The notes: generated by a model from the letters alone, not told the origin. A DNA stretch of 64,000 nt from Phycisphaerales bacterium (GCA_016709445.1 JADJMV010000004.1:310001-374000), one strand, 5' to 3'. Counted from the first letter of the stretch, positions 40,806 to 50,369 are shown. Translations and numbers: made by a program.

Positions 40806-41369
40806 ATGCAGGCCGGTGACAAGAACAAGGGGGGCTGTTGCGGCGGGTGCGGGGGCGGGAACGTGCTCAGCGCGGCCGCCGGATTGCTGGATCAGTGCGG
40901 CGTGCTGCTCGATTCGATCGACGACGCCACGTACGCGCTGGTCTCCGGTGTGATCCGAGGCGGCACGATCGGCAAGCACCTTCGGCATACGCTCGACCAC
41001 TTCGCCGCGATCGTCGGGCGACTGGGCGCGGAGCCCATTGACTACGACCATCGCGAACGAGGGGTCGCGGTCGAGACTGATCGCGCGGCCGCCCGCGGCC
41101 AGATCTCCAGTCTGCAGGCTGCGCTGGCCGGCCTCGAGGGGACCGGCGGGCAGGACGTCTTGATCCGGGTCATGCTCTCCGACGATGGCCGCGAGGCGTT
41201 GCTGCGAAGCACGGTCGCGCGAGAGGTCGCCTTCGCGACACACCACGGCATCCACCATGTCGCCATGATGAAGGCCATCGCGGCTGAGATGGGGATCGAA
41301 CTGCCCACCGAGATCGGCAGGGCGCCCTCCACCTTGCACTTCGAGCGCTCCGGCGCGGGCGCATCCTGA
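40806..41369 (+). CDS. DinB-superfamily protein
   Basis: A 187-residue four-helix-bundle protein. Histidines in GKHLRHTLDHF and in FATHHGIHHVAMMK are placed as in the metal-binding triad of DinB/YfiT proteins, which include thiol-dependent transferases. A Cys/Gly-rich N-terminus (KGGCCGGCGGGN) is unusual and could bind metal. GAAAGGAG lies 10 bases before the ATG. The next gene starts at the base after its stop codon. Confidence 0.78.
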   Translation: MQAGDKNKGGCCGGCGGGNVLSAAAGLLDQCGVLLDSIDDATYALVSGVIRGGTIGKHLRHTLDHFAAIVGRLGAEPIDYDHRERGVAVETDRAAARGQISSLQAALAGLEGTGGQDVLIRVMLSDDGREALLRSTVAREVAFATHHGIHHVAMMKAIAAEMGIELPTEIGRAPSTLHFERSGAGAS

Positions 41370-42113
41370 ATGTGCACTGTCTCGGTCATCGCACTCGCAC
41401 CAGGCGCCCTCCGACTCGTGACGAACCGGGACGAGAGCCCCGAACGCCCGAGGGCGCTGGCCCCACGCTGGCAACCCCGGGTCTGGGGTGATTGTGCGGC
41501 GGTCTGGCCAATCGACGGGCTCGCGGCCGGGACTTGGGTCGCCGCTGGTGAGCAGGGTCTTACGCTGGCCCTTCTCAATGCCAACCTCCGGGAGCCCGGG
41601 CCATCGCCTGACCCCTCACGAAGGCTCAGCCGCGGCGGGATCATCCCGCAGGTCATGGGCCAGCCGGGTGCCCCGGAGGCGTCTGAGGCGCTTCGATCAC
41701 TCGAACTCACCCGCTTCGAGCCCTTCCGCCTTGTTGCGTCGGATATCTCGGGCGAGTCGCTGCGGGTGATTGAGAGCCTGTGGGACGGGCGTTCGCTGAC
41801 GCGGGTCGATCTGGGGAGAGGCCCGGCATGCTTCGCGAGCAGCGGCCTGGGTGATTGGCTGGTGGAATCCCGCCTCTCCCTGTTCGAATCGATGGTCGTC
41901 GAGGCCGGCGCGACGGTGGCCGCCCAGGACGCGTTCCACGACCACCGCTGGCCGGAGCGACCCGAGGTGAGCGTCATGATGGACCGGGGGCTCGCCCGGA
42001 CGGTGAGCGTGACGCGGGTCGAGGTGCGGCCCGCGGGCGTCGGGGGCCGGTTCGCCGTCTCCATGCACCACGAACCGATCGGGGCCTTGGGCGAGCCGGC
42101 CTGCCGTTCCTAG
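41370..42113 (+). CDS. NRDE/TANGO2-family protein
   Basis: A 247-residue protein of the TANGO2 (NRDE) family. It begins M-C2-T-V-S, placing a Cys at the N-terminus after Met removal as in Ntn-hydrolase-like enzymes, and shows TNRDESPERPR with NRDE at 19-22. In other organisms the family is tied to heme or lipid handling, but a reaction has not been settled. The start codon abuts the stop of the DinB-like gene, so the two are co-translated. Confidence 0.85.
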   Translation: MCTVSVIALAPGALRLVTNRDESPERPRALAPRWQPRVWGDCAAVWPIDGLAAGTWVAAGEQGLTLALLNANLREPGPSPDPSRRLSRGGIIPQVMGQPGAPEASEALRSLELTRFEPFRLVASDISGESLRVIESLWDGRSLTRVDLGRGPACFASSGLGDWLVESRLSLFESMVVEAGATVAAQDAFHDHRWPERPEVSVMMDRGLARTVSVTRVEVRPAGVGGRFAVSMHHEPIGALGEPACRS

Positions 42114-42161
42114 GGGCGTCGATCTTCCCGGGGGGTGGCTCGGGCTCTACAGTACCGACCC

Positions 42162-43490
42162 ATGGACCTCTCCAAGATCGTCACCGCGCAGCTCCTGGTC
42201 AGCCTCGTGGTCATCTTCGTGGTGATCAACGTGGTGCTCATTACGGTCGCGTACTCGATCTACCTCGAGCGCAAGATCTCGGCCTACATCCAGGATCGGC
42301 TGGGCCCCAACCGCGTGGGCTTCGATTTCGGCCTGCCGTTCCTCAGCTTTCTGAAGGGGTGTCTGGGTCTGGGGCAGCCGATGGCGGACGGCCTGAAGTT
42401 TCTCCTCAAGGAGGACTACGCCCCGGCCCGCGTGGACAAGTACCTGTTCACCATCGCGCCGATGGCGAGCATCATCCCGGCGCTCATGGGCTTCGTCATC
42501 ATCCCTTGGGGCGGCATGTGGATCTGTCCGGATTTCTCGCTCCCCCTGATCGGGGCGATCAAGGGCGGGCCGGTCCAGGTTGCCGGCCTGACCGCCGATG
42601 TGGGCGTGCTCTACATCCTCGCCGTCGCCTCGCTCGGCGTTTACGGTGTGACGCTCGGTGGCTGGGCCAGCAACAACAAGTTCAGCTTCCTCGGCGGGCT
42701 CCGCTGCACCGCCCAGATGATCAGCTACGAGGTGCCGCTGGGCGTCAGCCTGCTCTCGGCGCTGCTGCTGATGGGCACCGTGCTGCCTGACGGCATCATC
42801 CGCTATCAGGAGCAGCACGGCTGGCTGGTGATCGCCCAACCCATCGCGGCGTTCATCTTCTTCACGGCAATCCTGGCCGAGGCCAACCGCGCCCCCTTCG
42901 ACAACGCCGAGGCCGAGCAGGAACTCGTCGGCGGCTTCCACACCGAGTACTCCTCGATGCGGTTCGCCCTCTTCTTCCTCGCCGAATACGCCCACATCGT
43001 CACCAGCAGCGCGTTCTTCACGCTGATCTTCCTCGGCGGCTACCACCTCCCGGGCCTGGGCTGGCTGAGCCCCGAGACGACCTCGATCCTCGCGGTGTTC
43101 CTGAAGTTCTTTGTCTTCTTCGGCAAGGTCGTCCTGCTCATCTGCTTCATGATGGTCATCCGCTGGTCCCTGCCCCGCCTCCGCTACGACCAGGTGATGA
43201 TGATGGCCTGGCAGGCGATCATCCCGCTCGCGCTGGCGGTGCTCGTCATGACCAGCGTGATGGTCTACCTGGGGATGGGCGGGACGGTCGAGATGCTCCT
43301 GGCCAACATCGGCCTGGGCATCTTCTGCCTGGTCATCCAGCCGATACTGCCCAAGTTCGTCGCCAACCGCAAGATCCCCATGCACGGATCGCGATTCAAC
43401 CCGATGCCCGGCGACCTTGTCCGCACCGGCCCCAGCGAGCCCGTCGCGCTGGAGGACCGCCCCGTCCAGGGCACAGTCCCGGTCGTCTAG
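42162..43490 (+). CDS. nuoH: NADH-quinone oxidoreductase subunit H
   Basis: A 442-residue membrane subunit of respiratory complex I that forms much of the quinone chamber. YLERKISAYIQDRLGPNRVG and EANRAPFDNAEAEQELVGGF, with FHTEYSSMRFALFFLAEY, are hallmark segments. About eight to nine spans are present. The C-terminus is extended by about 60 residues (KIPMHGSRFNPMPGD onwards). Unlike most bacteria, no other nuo gene is adjacent; the neighbours are unrelated. The ATG at 42162 is used. Confidence 0.95.
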   Translation: MDLSKIVTAQLLVSLVVIFVVINVVLITVAYSIYLERKISAYIQDRLGPNRVGFDFGLPFLSFLKGCLGLGQPMADGLKFLLKEDYAPARVDKYLFTIAPMASIIPALMGFVIIPWGGMWICPDFSLPLIGAIKGGPVQVAGLTADVGVLYILAVASLGVYGVTLGGWASNNKFSFLGGLRCTAQMISYEVPLGVSLLSALLLMGTVLPDGIIRYQEQHGWLVIAQPIAAFIFFTAILAEANRAPFDNAEAEQELVGGFHTEYSSMRFALFFLAEYAHIVTSSAFFTLIFLGGYHLPGLGWLSPETTSILAVFLKFFVFFGKVVLLICFMMVIRWSLPRLRYDQVMMMAWQAIIPLALAVLVMTSVMVYLGMGGTVEMLLANIGLGIFCLVIQPILPKFVANRKIPMHGSRFNPMPGDLVRTGPSEPVALEDRPVQGTVPVV

Positions 43491-43541
43491 GACGGGCGGG
43501 GGCGGCCTGCGTGTCGGGTTGGATCGGTGTCGTCGCCGTGT

Positions 43542-44549
43542 CTACTGCAGCGGCCGGATGTCGTCGGGTGGGAGTGACACGAACAGCCGCGGGAGCAGGT
43601 AGACCCGCTCGCCATAGCGGTGCAGACCGCCGCTGATCTCGAACTCCCACGATTCGCCCGCGTGTTCGGCCTGCCGCTCCATCTGTTCCACGAGCCGACA
43701 GGGGAGCAGGTAGAGCCGCTCGGGCAATCCCTCCGGTCCAGACTGGGCGGCGTCGTTGTCCATCGCGACCACCCAGCCGCCGTCGCCGCTCCGGACCATA
43801 CGGCCGCGCCGGCTGAGCAGCATCTTGCCCTCGACGCGCGGCCCCTCGCCGGTGGCCTCGGCCCCCTGGGCGAAGGTCGTGTCGATGCCTCGACGCTCCT
43901 CCTGCTGGGCCTCGAGTTCATGGATCAGTTCGTCAACCCGGGTGTCGGCGCCCTCGGGCGTGGGGACGGCGGATTCACCGTGTGCCGAGTCAGGCTCGTT
44001 CGCCGGGACACCCGCGAACATGGCCGGGAGGAGAAAGTTGCGGTCCCTGTAGACGAAAACCTCGCCGGTCAGGGAGATCCAGACTCCCCGATCGTCGGAG
44101 CCCAGCAACGACGCGAGGCGCCCGTACGTCGCGCACGGCATGAGAGGCATGGCCGGGGAGGGCGTTCCCCCCTCGGCCGTGTTGGGGAGGAATGCCAGGC
44201 CCCCGGTCTTGAGCCGGACGACCTCGCCGGTCCAGGCGGAGAGAAAGGTGCCCTCGGGCCGGAGTGTCTCGCCATCGGCCCAGGCGGCGGTCCCGTCGGC
44301 CAATGGGAGGTCGGGCTGGCCCATGCGATCGTTGGGGACGACCTGCAGAGTCCCCGGCGGCCGTGTGGGGAGGATCACGCTGGACCCCGACCCCCTGGCG
44401 GACCGCCGGAGCAGGCTGTCCTCGGCACTGCGGTCGGTGAGCAAGGGGTCGTCCTTGGCACTCGGACGTGCATCCTCGGGGTCGGCCTGGGCCATCACAG
44501 GGGTGGCTTGGGCGAGCAGGGCCAAGAGCAGGAGGGTGCGGGGGTGCAT
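43542..44549 (-). CDS. Exported protein of unknown function
   Basis: A 335-residue protein with a clear signal peptide (MHPRTLLLLALLAQATPVMA) and no domain I recognise. Short phrases recur: LPRLFVSLPP, RLYLLPCRLVEQ and RNFLLPAMFA, each an R/Y-x-x-LLP strand, hinting at a repeated beta unit. A glutamate-rich helix (VDELIHELEAQQEERRG) lies in the middle. It is divergent from tRNA-Cys and converges on nuoH. Confidence 0.6.
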   Translation of the reverse strand: MHPRTLLLLALLAQATPVMAQADPEDARPSAKDDPLLTDRSAEDSLLRRSARGSGSSVILPTRPPGTLQVVPNDRMGQPDLPLADGTAAWADGETLRPEGTFLSAWTGEVVRLKTGGLAFLPNTAEGGTPSPAMPLMPCATYGRLASLLGSDDRGVWISLTGEVFVYRDRNFLLPAMFAGVPANEPDSAHGESAVPTPEGADTRVDELIHELEAQQEERRGIDTTFAQGAEATGEGPRVEGKMLLSRRGRMVRSGDGGWVVAMDNDAAQSGPEGLPERLYLLPCRLVEQMERQAEHAGESWEFEISGGLHRYGERVYLLPRLFVSLPPDDIRPLQ

Positions 44550-44621
44550 GATGGTCTCGATCGGCCGGGGAAGGGCCCGGCCTTTGGCGATCCTACCCCG
44601 CCCGAGCGGGAGGGGAGGCCA

Positions 44622-44650
44622 TTGACCCGGGGCGGCGCGCTCGATACGGT
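44622..44650 (+). promoter_or_regulatory. Putative promoter of tRNA-Cys
   Basis: TTGACC, 17 bases, TACGGT, ending 14 bp before the tRNA. A near-perfect -35 with a weak -10, as is common for GC-rich stable-RNA genes. Confidence 0.5.
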
Positions 44651-44664
44651 CTGGACCTGACCCC

Positions 44665-44749
44665 GGCCGTGTGCCCGAGTGGACCAAGGGGGCGGATTGC
44701 AAATCCGTTGGGAGAAATCCCGTCGTGGGTTCGAATCCCACCGCGGCCT
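44665..44749 (+). tRNA. tRNA-Cys (GCA) with long class II variable arm
   Basis: A full cloverleaf can be drawn. Acceptor arms GGCCGTG/CGCGGCC have one G-U pair and discriminator U at 44749. The D arm is CCC/GGG. The anticodon arm GCGGA-TTGCAAA-TCCGT has GCA at 44699-44701, and its bases equal those of E. coli tRNA-Cys. The T arm is GTGGG-TTCGAAT-CCCAC. Between anticodon and T arms lie 16 bases forming GGGA-GAAA-TCCC, a 4-bp stem with a GNRA loop. Such an arm is expected in Ser, Leu, Tyr or Sec tRNAs, not Cys. The CCA end is not encoded. Confidence 0.88.
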
Positions 44750-44831
44750 TCCGGATCGGCGCCGATCACTCGGCGCCGATCTTGTTTTTGGTCCGATCGC
44801 GTCGCGGCACGGCGTCCGCTATCGTCTCGGC

Positions 44832-46643
44832 GTGTGGCCCTGGAAGTCGACTGTTGGGGGAAGGCCAGCGTTCTGGATCGCAGATCCGGAGCGGGCCTTG
44901 GGGCCGGCGCTCACCCGCCTGCTGCTGATCGGCCTGGCCAGCGCCGCCATCGCCGTCGAGCACGGCTTCTACGAGCACCCGCTCGAGATCTGGGTGCTCC
45001 GGCTGCTGCAGGTCCTGTTTCTCATCGGCCATGCCGCCGTCACGGCGCCGGCGGTGCTGGCCCACCCCGACCCCCCGACGCGGATCCGTGGTGTGGTGCT
45101 TTTCGGGGTGCTGGTGATGGGCGCGGCGATCACTCTCGGCGGGGCCCCGCTGGGGTGGCGGTTGGTCGAGACGGCGATCGTGCTCCGCTTTTTCGTGGAG
45201 TTGTGGGCGACCAACGTCGTGCTCTCGCACCGTCTGACGCGCCCGGAGGCGCTCTTCCCCCTGTCATTCATGCTGCTGATCGCGGTCGGCGCGCTCCTGC
45301 TCAAACTGCCGCGCGCCGTGCCCCAGGGCGACTCGATCGGGTGGGTCGACGCGCTGTTCACGAGCACCTCGGCCGTCTGCGTCACGGGGCTGGCAGTCCG
45401 CAACACCGCCCACGGGTTCACGGTGGAGGGGCAGGTCGTCATCTGCTTGCTCATCCAGCTCGGGGGGCTGGGCATCATCATGTTCGGCTCGACGCTCATG
45501 ATGCTGCTCGGGCGGAACCTCAGCCTGCGCGAGAACCAGAACCTCAGCCAGATGCTCAGCGACCAGCCGGTGCACCGCCTGCTCAACTACGGCAGATTCG
45601 TGCTGGTGACGACCGTGCTGATCGAGCTCACCGGCGCGGCGCTGCTCTACGCCCGGTGGGATCCCGCCCAGCACGGCGGCCTCACGCCGCACGAGCGGAT
45701 CTGGCTGAGTGTGTTCCACAGCATCAGCGCGTTCTGCAACGCCGGGTTCGACATCACCGGTTCGAGCCTCGAGGGATACCGGCATTCCTTCGCCGCCCAG
45801 GGGGTGCTGGTCCCCTTGATCGTGCTGGGCGGGCTCGGCTTCCCCGTGCTGGACAACCTGCTGCGCCTGATGCGCGCCCGGCTCCACCGGCGGCTGCACC
45901 CGCACGGTCCGCCGCTCCCCAAGGGCTGGACGATCGCCGACTCCCGCCTGAGCCTGCACAGCCGGCTGGTGCTGAGCACCACCGCCTGGCTCTACCTCTA
46001 TGGCTTCTTTGTGATCGGCCTCGCGCAGTTCATGCCGTTGCTCGAGCACGCGCACGCCGGCGACCATCTCACCGCCGCGCGCATCTTCGGCACGATGGCC
46101 GACGCGAGCTTCATGTCGGTCACGGCACGAACGGCCGGGTTCAACAGCGTCCCGATGCACGAACTCGAGCCGGCCTCGATCTTCGCCCTCATGACGCTGA
46201 TGCTCGTCGGCGGCTCGCCCGGCTCGACCGCCGGCGGGATGAAGACGACGACCCTGGCGGTGCTCGTGCTCTCGGTGGTCGCCACGATGCGTCAGCGGCG
46301 CGAGGCCGAGGCCTATGGACGCTCGATCGCCGACGCGCTCGTCCGCAAGGCCGGCACGCTCGGGGTCTGCTACTTCGCGCTCATCGTCGGGGCCACTGTG
46401 GCGCTCTCCCTTGTCGAGCCCTTCGACCTCGAGGAGATCGTCTTCGAGGTCATCAGCGCCGCGACGACCACCGGGCTCTCGCTGGGCATCACCCCCCTGC
46501 TCACGCCCCTGGGCAAGCTCGTGATCATCGCGGCGATGTTCCTGGGGCGCGTCGGCCCCCTCGCCCTGCTCACCGTGCTCATCTTCGGCCGCCGGGCCGA
46601 AAGACCGTACAGTTACGCCCACGAGGGAGTCGCCCTCGGCTAG
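44832..46643 (+). CDS. trkH: TrkH/KtrB-type potassium transporter subunit
   Basis: A 603-residue membrane subunit of a potassium uptake system. Four pore loops with the selectivity glycine are visible: SAVCVTGLAV, SAFCNAGFDI, VTARTAGFNSV and SAATTTGLSLG, each between paired helices. The region before residue 130 adds extra spans compared with KtrB, as in TrkH-like proteins. The GTG at 44832 (VWPWKSTVGG) is chosen since upstream codons overlap the tRNA. The regulator gene trkA follows 20 bp later with a strong GGAGG site. Confidence 0.88.
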   Translation: MWPWKSTVGGRPAFWIADPERALGPALTRLLLIGLASAAIAVEHGFYEHPLEIWVLRLLQVLFLIGHAAVTAPAVLAHPDPPTRIRGVVLFGVLVMGAAITLGGAPLGWRLVETAIVLRFFVELWATNVVLSHRLTRPEALFPLSFMLLIAVGALLLKLPRAVPQGDSIGWVDALFTSTSAVCVTGLAVRNTAHGFTVEGQVVICLLIQLGGLGIIMFGSTLMMLLGRNLSLRENQNLSQMLSDQPVHRLLNYGRFVLVTTVLIELTGAALLYARWDPAQHGGLTPHERIWLSVFHSISAFCNAGFDITGSSLEGYRHSFAAQGVLVPLIVLGGLGFPVLDNLLRLMRARLHRRLHPHGPPLPKGWTIADSRLSLHSRLVLSTTAWLYLYGFFVIGLAQFMPLLEHAHAGDHLTAARIFGTMADASFMSVTARTAGFNSVPMHELEPASIFALMTLMLVGGSPGSTAGGMKTTTLAVLVLSVVATMRQRREAEAYGRSIADALVRKAGTLGVCYFALIVGATVALSLVEPFDLEEIVFEVISAATTTGLSLGITPLLTPLGKLVIIAAMFLGRVGPLALLTVLIFGRRAERPYSYAHEGVALG

Positions 46644-46663
46644 CCGTCCCGGAGGACCAGCGC

Positions 46664-47335
46664 ATGCAGACATTCGCGGTGATTGGTCTGGGGCGTTTCG
46701 GCTCGCGGCTGGCGGCCGCGCTGGCCGCGTCGGGGAACGAGGTCATCGCGATCGACCTCGACACAGCCCTGGTCGAGGACATCCGCGACCGGGTGACCAT
46801 GGCCGTCGCGATGGACGCGACCGACGAGCAGGCGCTGCGTTCCCAGGGCATCGACAAGGTCGACGCGGCGATCGTGGGTATCGGCAACAGCTTCGAGGCG
46901 ACGACGCTCACCACGGTGACGCTCAAGCAGATGGGCGTCCGGCACGTGATCGCCCGCGCCGGGTCCCGCACGGCCGCGCGGATCCTCTCCCGCATCGGAG
47001 CCGATGAGGTGGTCAATCCCGAGGACGAGTCGGCCGATCGCTGGGCCCACCGCCTGCTCAACCCGCAGTTCCTCAACCAGATCGAGTTCCACGAGGGCCA
47101 CTCGATCGTCGAGGTGCGGGCGCCCAAGGCCTGGGTCGGGCAGACGCTGGTGGAGCTTGACCTGCGCAACCGGCACAAGATCCACGTGGTCGCCCTGCGC
47201 AGGAAGGAAGCCCACGGGGCCGAGATCGCCGAACGGATCGAGCTGCCCAGCCCCCAAGAGCCGCTGCGCGCGACCGACATCCTCGTCCTCATGGGCAAGG
47301 ATGCGGACCTGGGCCGACTCCCCAAGGAGAGTTGA
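46664..47335 (+). CDS. trkA: TrkA/KtrA-type potassium uptake regulator
   Basis: A 223-residue cytosolic ring subunit that gates the membrane subunit in response to nucleotides. The Rossmann fold begins MQTFAVIGLGRFGSRLA with GxGxxG at 8-13 and an acidic strand end AIDLD. An RCK_C (TrkA-C) domain occupies about residues 135-220 (VEVRAPKAWVGQTLVELDL). There is one RCK_N/RCK_C pair, so it is the short KtrA-like form. Operon with the pore gene; it ends 8 bp from the convergent CAP-protein gene. Confidence 0.92.
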   Translation: MQTFAVIGLGRFGSRLAAALAASGNEVIAIDLDTALVEDIRDRVTMAVAMDATDEQALRSQGIDKVDAAIVGIGNSFEATTLTTVTLKQMGVRHVIARAGSRTAARILSRIGADEVVNPEDESADRWAHRLLNPQFLNQIEFHEGHSIVEVRAPKAWVGQTLVELDLRNRHKIHVVALRRKEAHGAEIAERIELPSPQEPLRATDILVLMGKDADLGRLPKES

Positions 47336-47343
47336 AGCGGGGG

Positions 47344-49326
47344 TCAGGCGGTCAGGTCCGTGAGGTTCTGCATGGCCCAAGAGCCGCCGGGCTTCCACCA
47401 GTAGCGCAAGACACCGCCGTCCTCGGCCCGTGCGAGCAGGTTGATGCTCTTAGTCTTGCTCACCGTGAGCCCGCTGAGTCGGCCGGTCGGGAGTTCCGAG
47501 CCGGCGATCACATCGGTGAGCGTCGAGATCGACCACCCGTTGTCCTTCGCCCACCAGTAGACGACCAGATTGCCGTTGATATCGACACCGGCGATGTTGG
47601 TCGCGCCCCAGCTGGTCACAAAGCTCGTCATGCTCGACGCCGCCAACTCGGGCCCGCCGATGATCGTGGTCAGGTCGCTGGTGACCCACGCGGCGCCGAA
47701 GCTGGGCACCCACCACGTGGCGCTCACGTGCCCCGCCGCGTCGGTGCCGACCAGGTTGATCGCCTTCCAGCTGGTCAGGTAGACGGTAAGGCCGCCGGAG
47801 AGGGCGGGCGCTCCGGTCGAATCCGAGAGATTGGACAGCCGCCAGCGCGCCATGCCGCCGGAGATCCACACCGCCTGGATATCGCCGTTGGTATCCAGGC
47901 CGACGATATTCAGGGCGTTCCAACTCGTGACGAAGCTGGTCAGCCGGCCGCTGAATTGCGGTGTCGTCTGGCCCTGATCCTCCAGATCGGTGTTGGAGAG
48001 GTTGCGGCTGGTCCAGGCGTAGCCGTTGGCGTTCTCGGTATCGGTCTGGCGGAAAAGGTGGAGGTTCCCCGAGGCATCGAGCCCGGCGATGTAGACGCGG
48101 TCCGAGCGGTTCGCGAAGACCGTGAGGTCGCCGCTGAGCAGCCCGGCGCCGTTGAGCTCATTGTTGAGATTGCGGTAGCTCCAGACGCCCGAGCCATTGC
48201 GGCGGAAGAGCAGCAGGCCGTCGGCGCTCGTGGCCGCGGCGTACGAAGCGCCGTCTTTCGCGTCGGTCCAGGTCTCGATCTGGCCGGTCAGCGCGGGGCT
48301 GCCCGTGAGCGTCTGCAGATCGACGACATCCCAGCCCCCCGAGCCGTCCTCGTGGAACGCGATGGGCTTGCCGCTCCCGTTGATCGTGGTGACCGTAATC
48401 TTGCCGTCGCCCGTGGCGCTCCCGTTGATCGCCGCGCCGACCGCCGCGATGTTGTCCGTCGGCGCGATCGCGTGGGTCAGCTCGTCGCCCGTGGCGTCGA
48501 CCTTGACATTGGTGTTGGTCGTGACGGTCACGAGCTGCTGCTTGCCGAGCCCCGTGGCCGTGTCCACGAAGCTGACCACGTACTGCCCGCCCGGCACCAC
48601 GATCTGGTAGTTGCCCGCCTCGTCCGTCGTGTACGAGCCCACGAAGGCGCCGCTGCTCGCATTGGTGACGTCGACCCGGACGTCGGCCCGACCCTCGCCG
48701 ACCGAGTAGAAGTCGTTGCTGTTGGTGTCGTCGTAGACCACCCCGAGGATGTACGTCCGGGGCGGGCGCCCGGAGAAGCCGAACACCTCCGTGTAGTAGG
48801 TGTGATAGTCCGAGACGCCGTAGCCCGGGAAGAAGAAGCCGACGCCGATCTCGTCGTAGTGGAACGTGTTGCTGAAGGTGGACCAGAGGCTCAGCACGTT
48901 CTTGCGGTGCTCGACCGACTCGAGCCAAGCCACGTGCGTCTCGTCGATCGTGTCGTAGCCGGCGGCGATGTTCTCGCCGGCGGACCCGTCATACCCGTTC
49001 TTCTCAGCCCGCTGCTGCGCCCGGTCGCCGTCGGGATTCTGATGGTCGAAGAAGTTCCGGTCCGACATGTCCTGGCTGTGCTGCCGGGCCGCCAGCGTCA
49101 GTGCCTCCTGCAGGGCCAACGGCTCGGAAGGCTTGAGGTTGTACAACTCGTCGGTCGACAGGTCGGCCGTGAGATCCACGCCCGTGCGCAGCGCCTCGGC
49201 CTGCGGATCTGCACGGGCCCGGTTCACCAGCTCGACGAGATAGACCTCTTCGCTCGACCAGCTGAACGACAGCACGTGCCGCTGCTCCAGCAACTCGAAA
49301 GACTGCTCCTGGCGATGACGACGCAT
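47344..49326 (-). CDS. Large CAP/SCP-domain surface protein with LEPR-XLL-like start
   Basis: A 660-residue protein. The N-terminus FELLEQRHVLSFSW resembles the LEPR-XLL segment found at the start of many planctomycete surface proteins. A CAP domain follows at about 30-190: HSQDMSDRNFFDHQNPDGDR, GENIAAGYD and DEIGVGFFF match the CAP fold with its His and Glu residues. Then comes a Cna-B-like beta domain (YILGVVYDDTNSNDFYS), and from about 300 to the end repeated strands of the type TSFVTSWGATNIAGVDINGN, probably a beta-propeller. The ATG at 49326 is used. Confidence 0.82.
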   Translation of the reverse strand: MRRHRQEQSFELLEQRHVLSFSWSSEEVYLVELVNRARADPQAEALRTGVDLTADLSTDELYNLKPSEPLALQEALTLAARQHSQDMSDRNFFDHQNPDGDRAQQRAEKNGYDGSAGENIAAGYDTIDETHVAWLESVEHRKNVLSLWSTFSNTFHYDEIGVGFFFPGYGVSDYHTYYTEVFGFSGRPPRTYILGVVYDDTNSNDFYSVGEGRADVRVDVTNASSGAFVGSYTTDEAGNYQIVVPGGQYVVSFVDTATGLGKQQLVTVTTNTNVKVDATGDELTHAIAPTDNIAAVGAAINGSATGDGKITVTTINGSGKPIAFHEDGSGGWDVVDLQTLTGSPALTGQIETWTDAKDGASYAAATSADGLLLFRRNGSGVWSYRNLNNELNGAGLLSGDLTVFANRSDRVYIAGLDASGNLHLFRQTDTENANGYAWTSRNLSNTDLEDQGQTTPQFSGRLTSFVTSWNALNIVGLDTNGDIQAVWISGGMARWRLSNLSDSTGAPALSGGLTVYLTSWKAINLVGTDAAGHVSATWWVPSFGAAWVTSDLTTIIGGPELAASSMTSFVTSWGATNIAGVDINGNLVVYWWAKDNGWSISTLTDVIAGSELPTGRLSGLTVSKTKSINLLARAEDGGVLRYWWKPGGSWAMQNLTDLTA

Positions 49327-49531
49327 GCTGCCCGTCTCCTGACCGATCCCCCGGTTGACCCTGATTTCGCGCCCGATTCCCCGGGGGCACCGCCCCGGCC
49401 TCCATCGGCACAACCCCCGTGCCGCCCGCAGCGCCCCAAAAGGCTACGCCGGCGGCCCGCCCCTCTGTTCGTCGCCGACGCCCCAGATGATGCATCCGAG
49501 CACCATCCCGTTCAAGCCCCAACGGATTCTG

Positions 49532-50369
49532 TCAGGGATTTGATCGCGCCGGGGTCCCGCCGCAACACGAGCCGATGATGCCGGCGCCCGCCAGACGCCA
49601 TGACTCCGCCGCTTCGAGATACCGCCTATTCGCCCCGCTCACCCCGGCCGGATGGCCGCCCGCGGCCCCAGCATTGGCGTAGGCCCCCACTGCCACGCCG
49701 CGGCCCCACACCCCCGACCCCAGGGCTCGGACGAATCCCAGCGTCGCCTCCACGGGAGCGCAGTTGACGAGCACGGCGCCCACCCCCGCCCGGGCCGCCT
49801 GCTCGGCCGCCCTGCGCGCCTCGTCCGGACTGAGCAGCGTCCCGGAGTGCCCCGGTGAGAGGGGAGAGCCAGACCTCCGCGCCGGTCGCCTCCGCAGCCT
49901 CGACCGCCGCGCCGGCCGCGAGAAGCCCCTCCCCCGGGTCCGTGAACGTCTCGCACAGCAGGATGTCGCATCCGGCGTCGGCGAGCACGCGTGCCAGGGC
50001 GAGGTGGGCCTCTCGCGTGGCGGCGGGATCGACCCGGGCTGGCGAGAGGTCGGGCCGGTAGCAATCGGCCAGGGGCGCGAGACTGCCCGCGACGCGATGT
50101 CCGCGGGGGACGGCCTCCCGGACCAATTCGACGCCTCGGCGCGCCAGACGCGCCCACTCACCGGGCTCGATTCCCGGCTGGGTCCGGAACGTGGCCGCGG
50201 TGTGCACGGTCGCGCCGGCGGCCGCGTATTCGCGGTGGATCGCCCCCAGCACCTCCGGCGCCCCGTCGATGGCGCGGGCGCTCCAGAGGGGCCCGGTGCA
50301 GTCAACGCCACGCCGGATCAATTCGGTGCCCACCGGGCCATCAAGGATGGTGATTGGAATGTTGTGCAT
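49532..50369 (-). pseudogene. Homocysteine S-methyltransferase gene with a single-base frameshift
   Basis: The first frame (from 50369) starts MHNIPITILDGPVGTELIRR and runs through AGCDILLCETFTDPGEG and EVWLSPLTG. At a run of four C on the plus strand (49850-49853) the correct frame shifts and goes on as HSGTLLSPDEARRAAEQ, GVGAVLVNCAP and AGIIGSCCGG to 49532. The three zinc-binding cysteines (NCAP and GSCCGG) lie in the second part. Removing one base restores a protein of about 278 residues that moves a methyl group to homocysteine. As assembled, the zinc site is lost. Confidence 0.78.
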
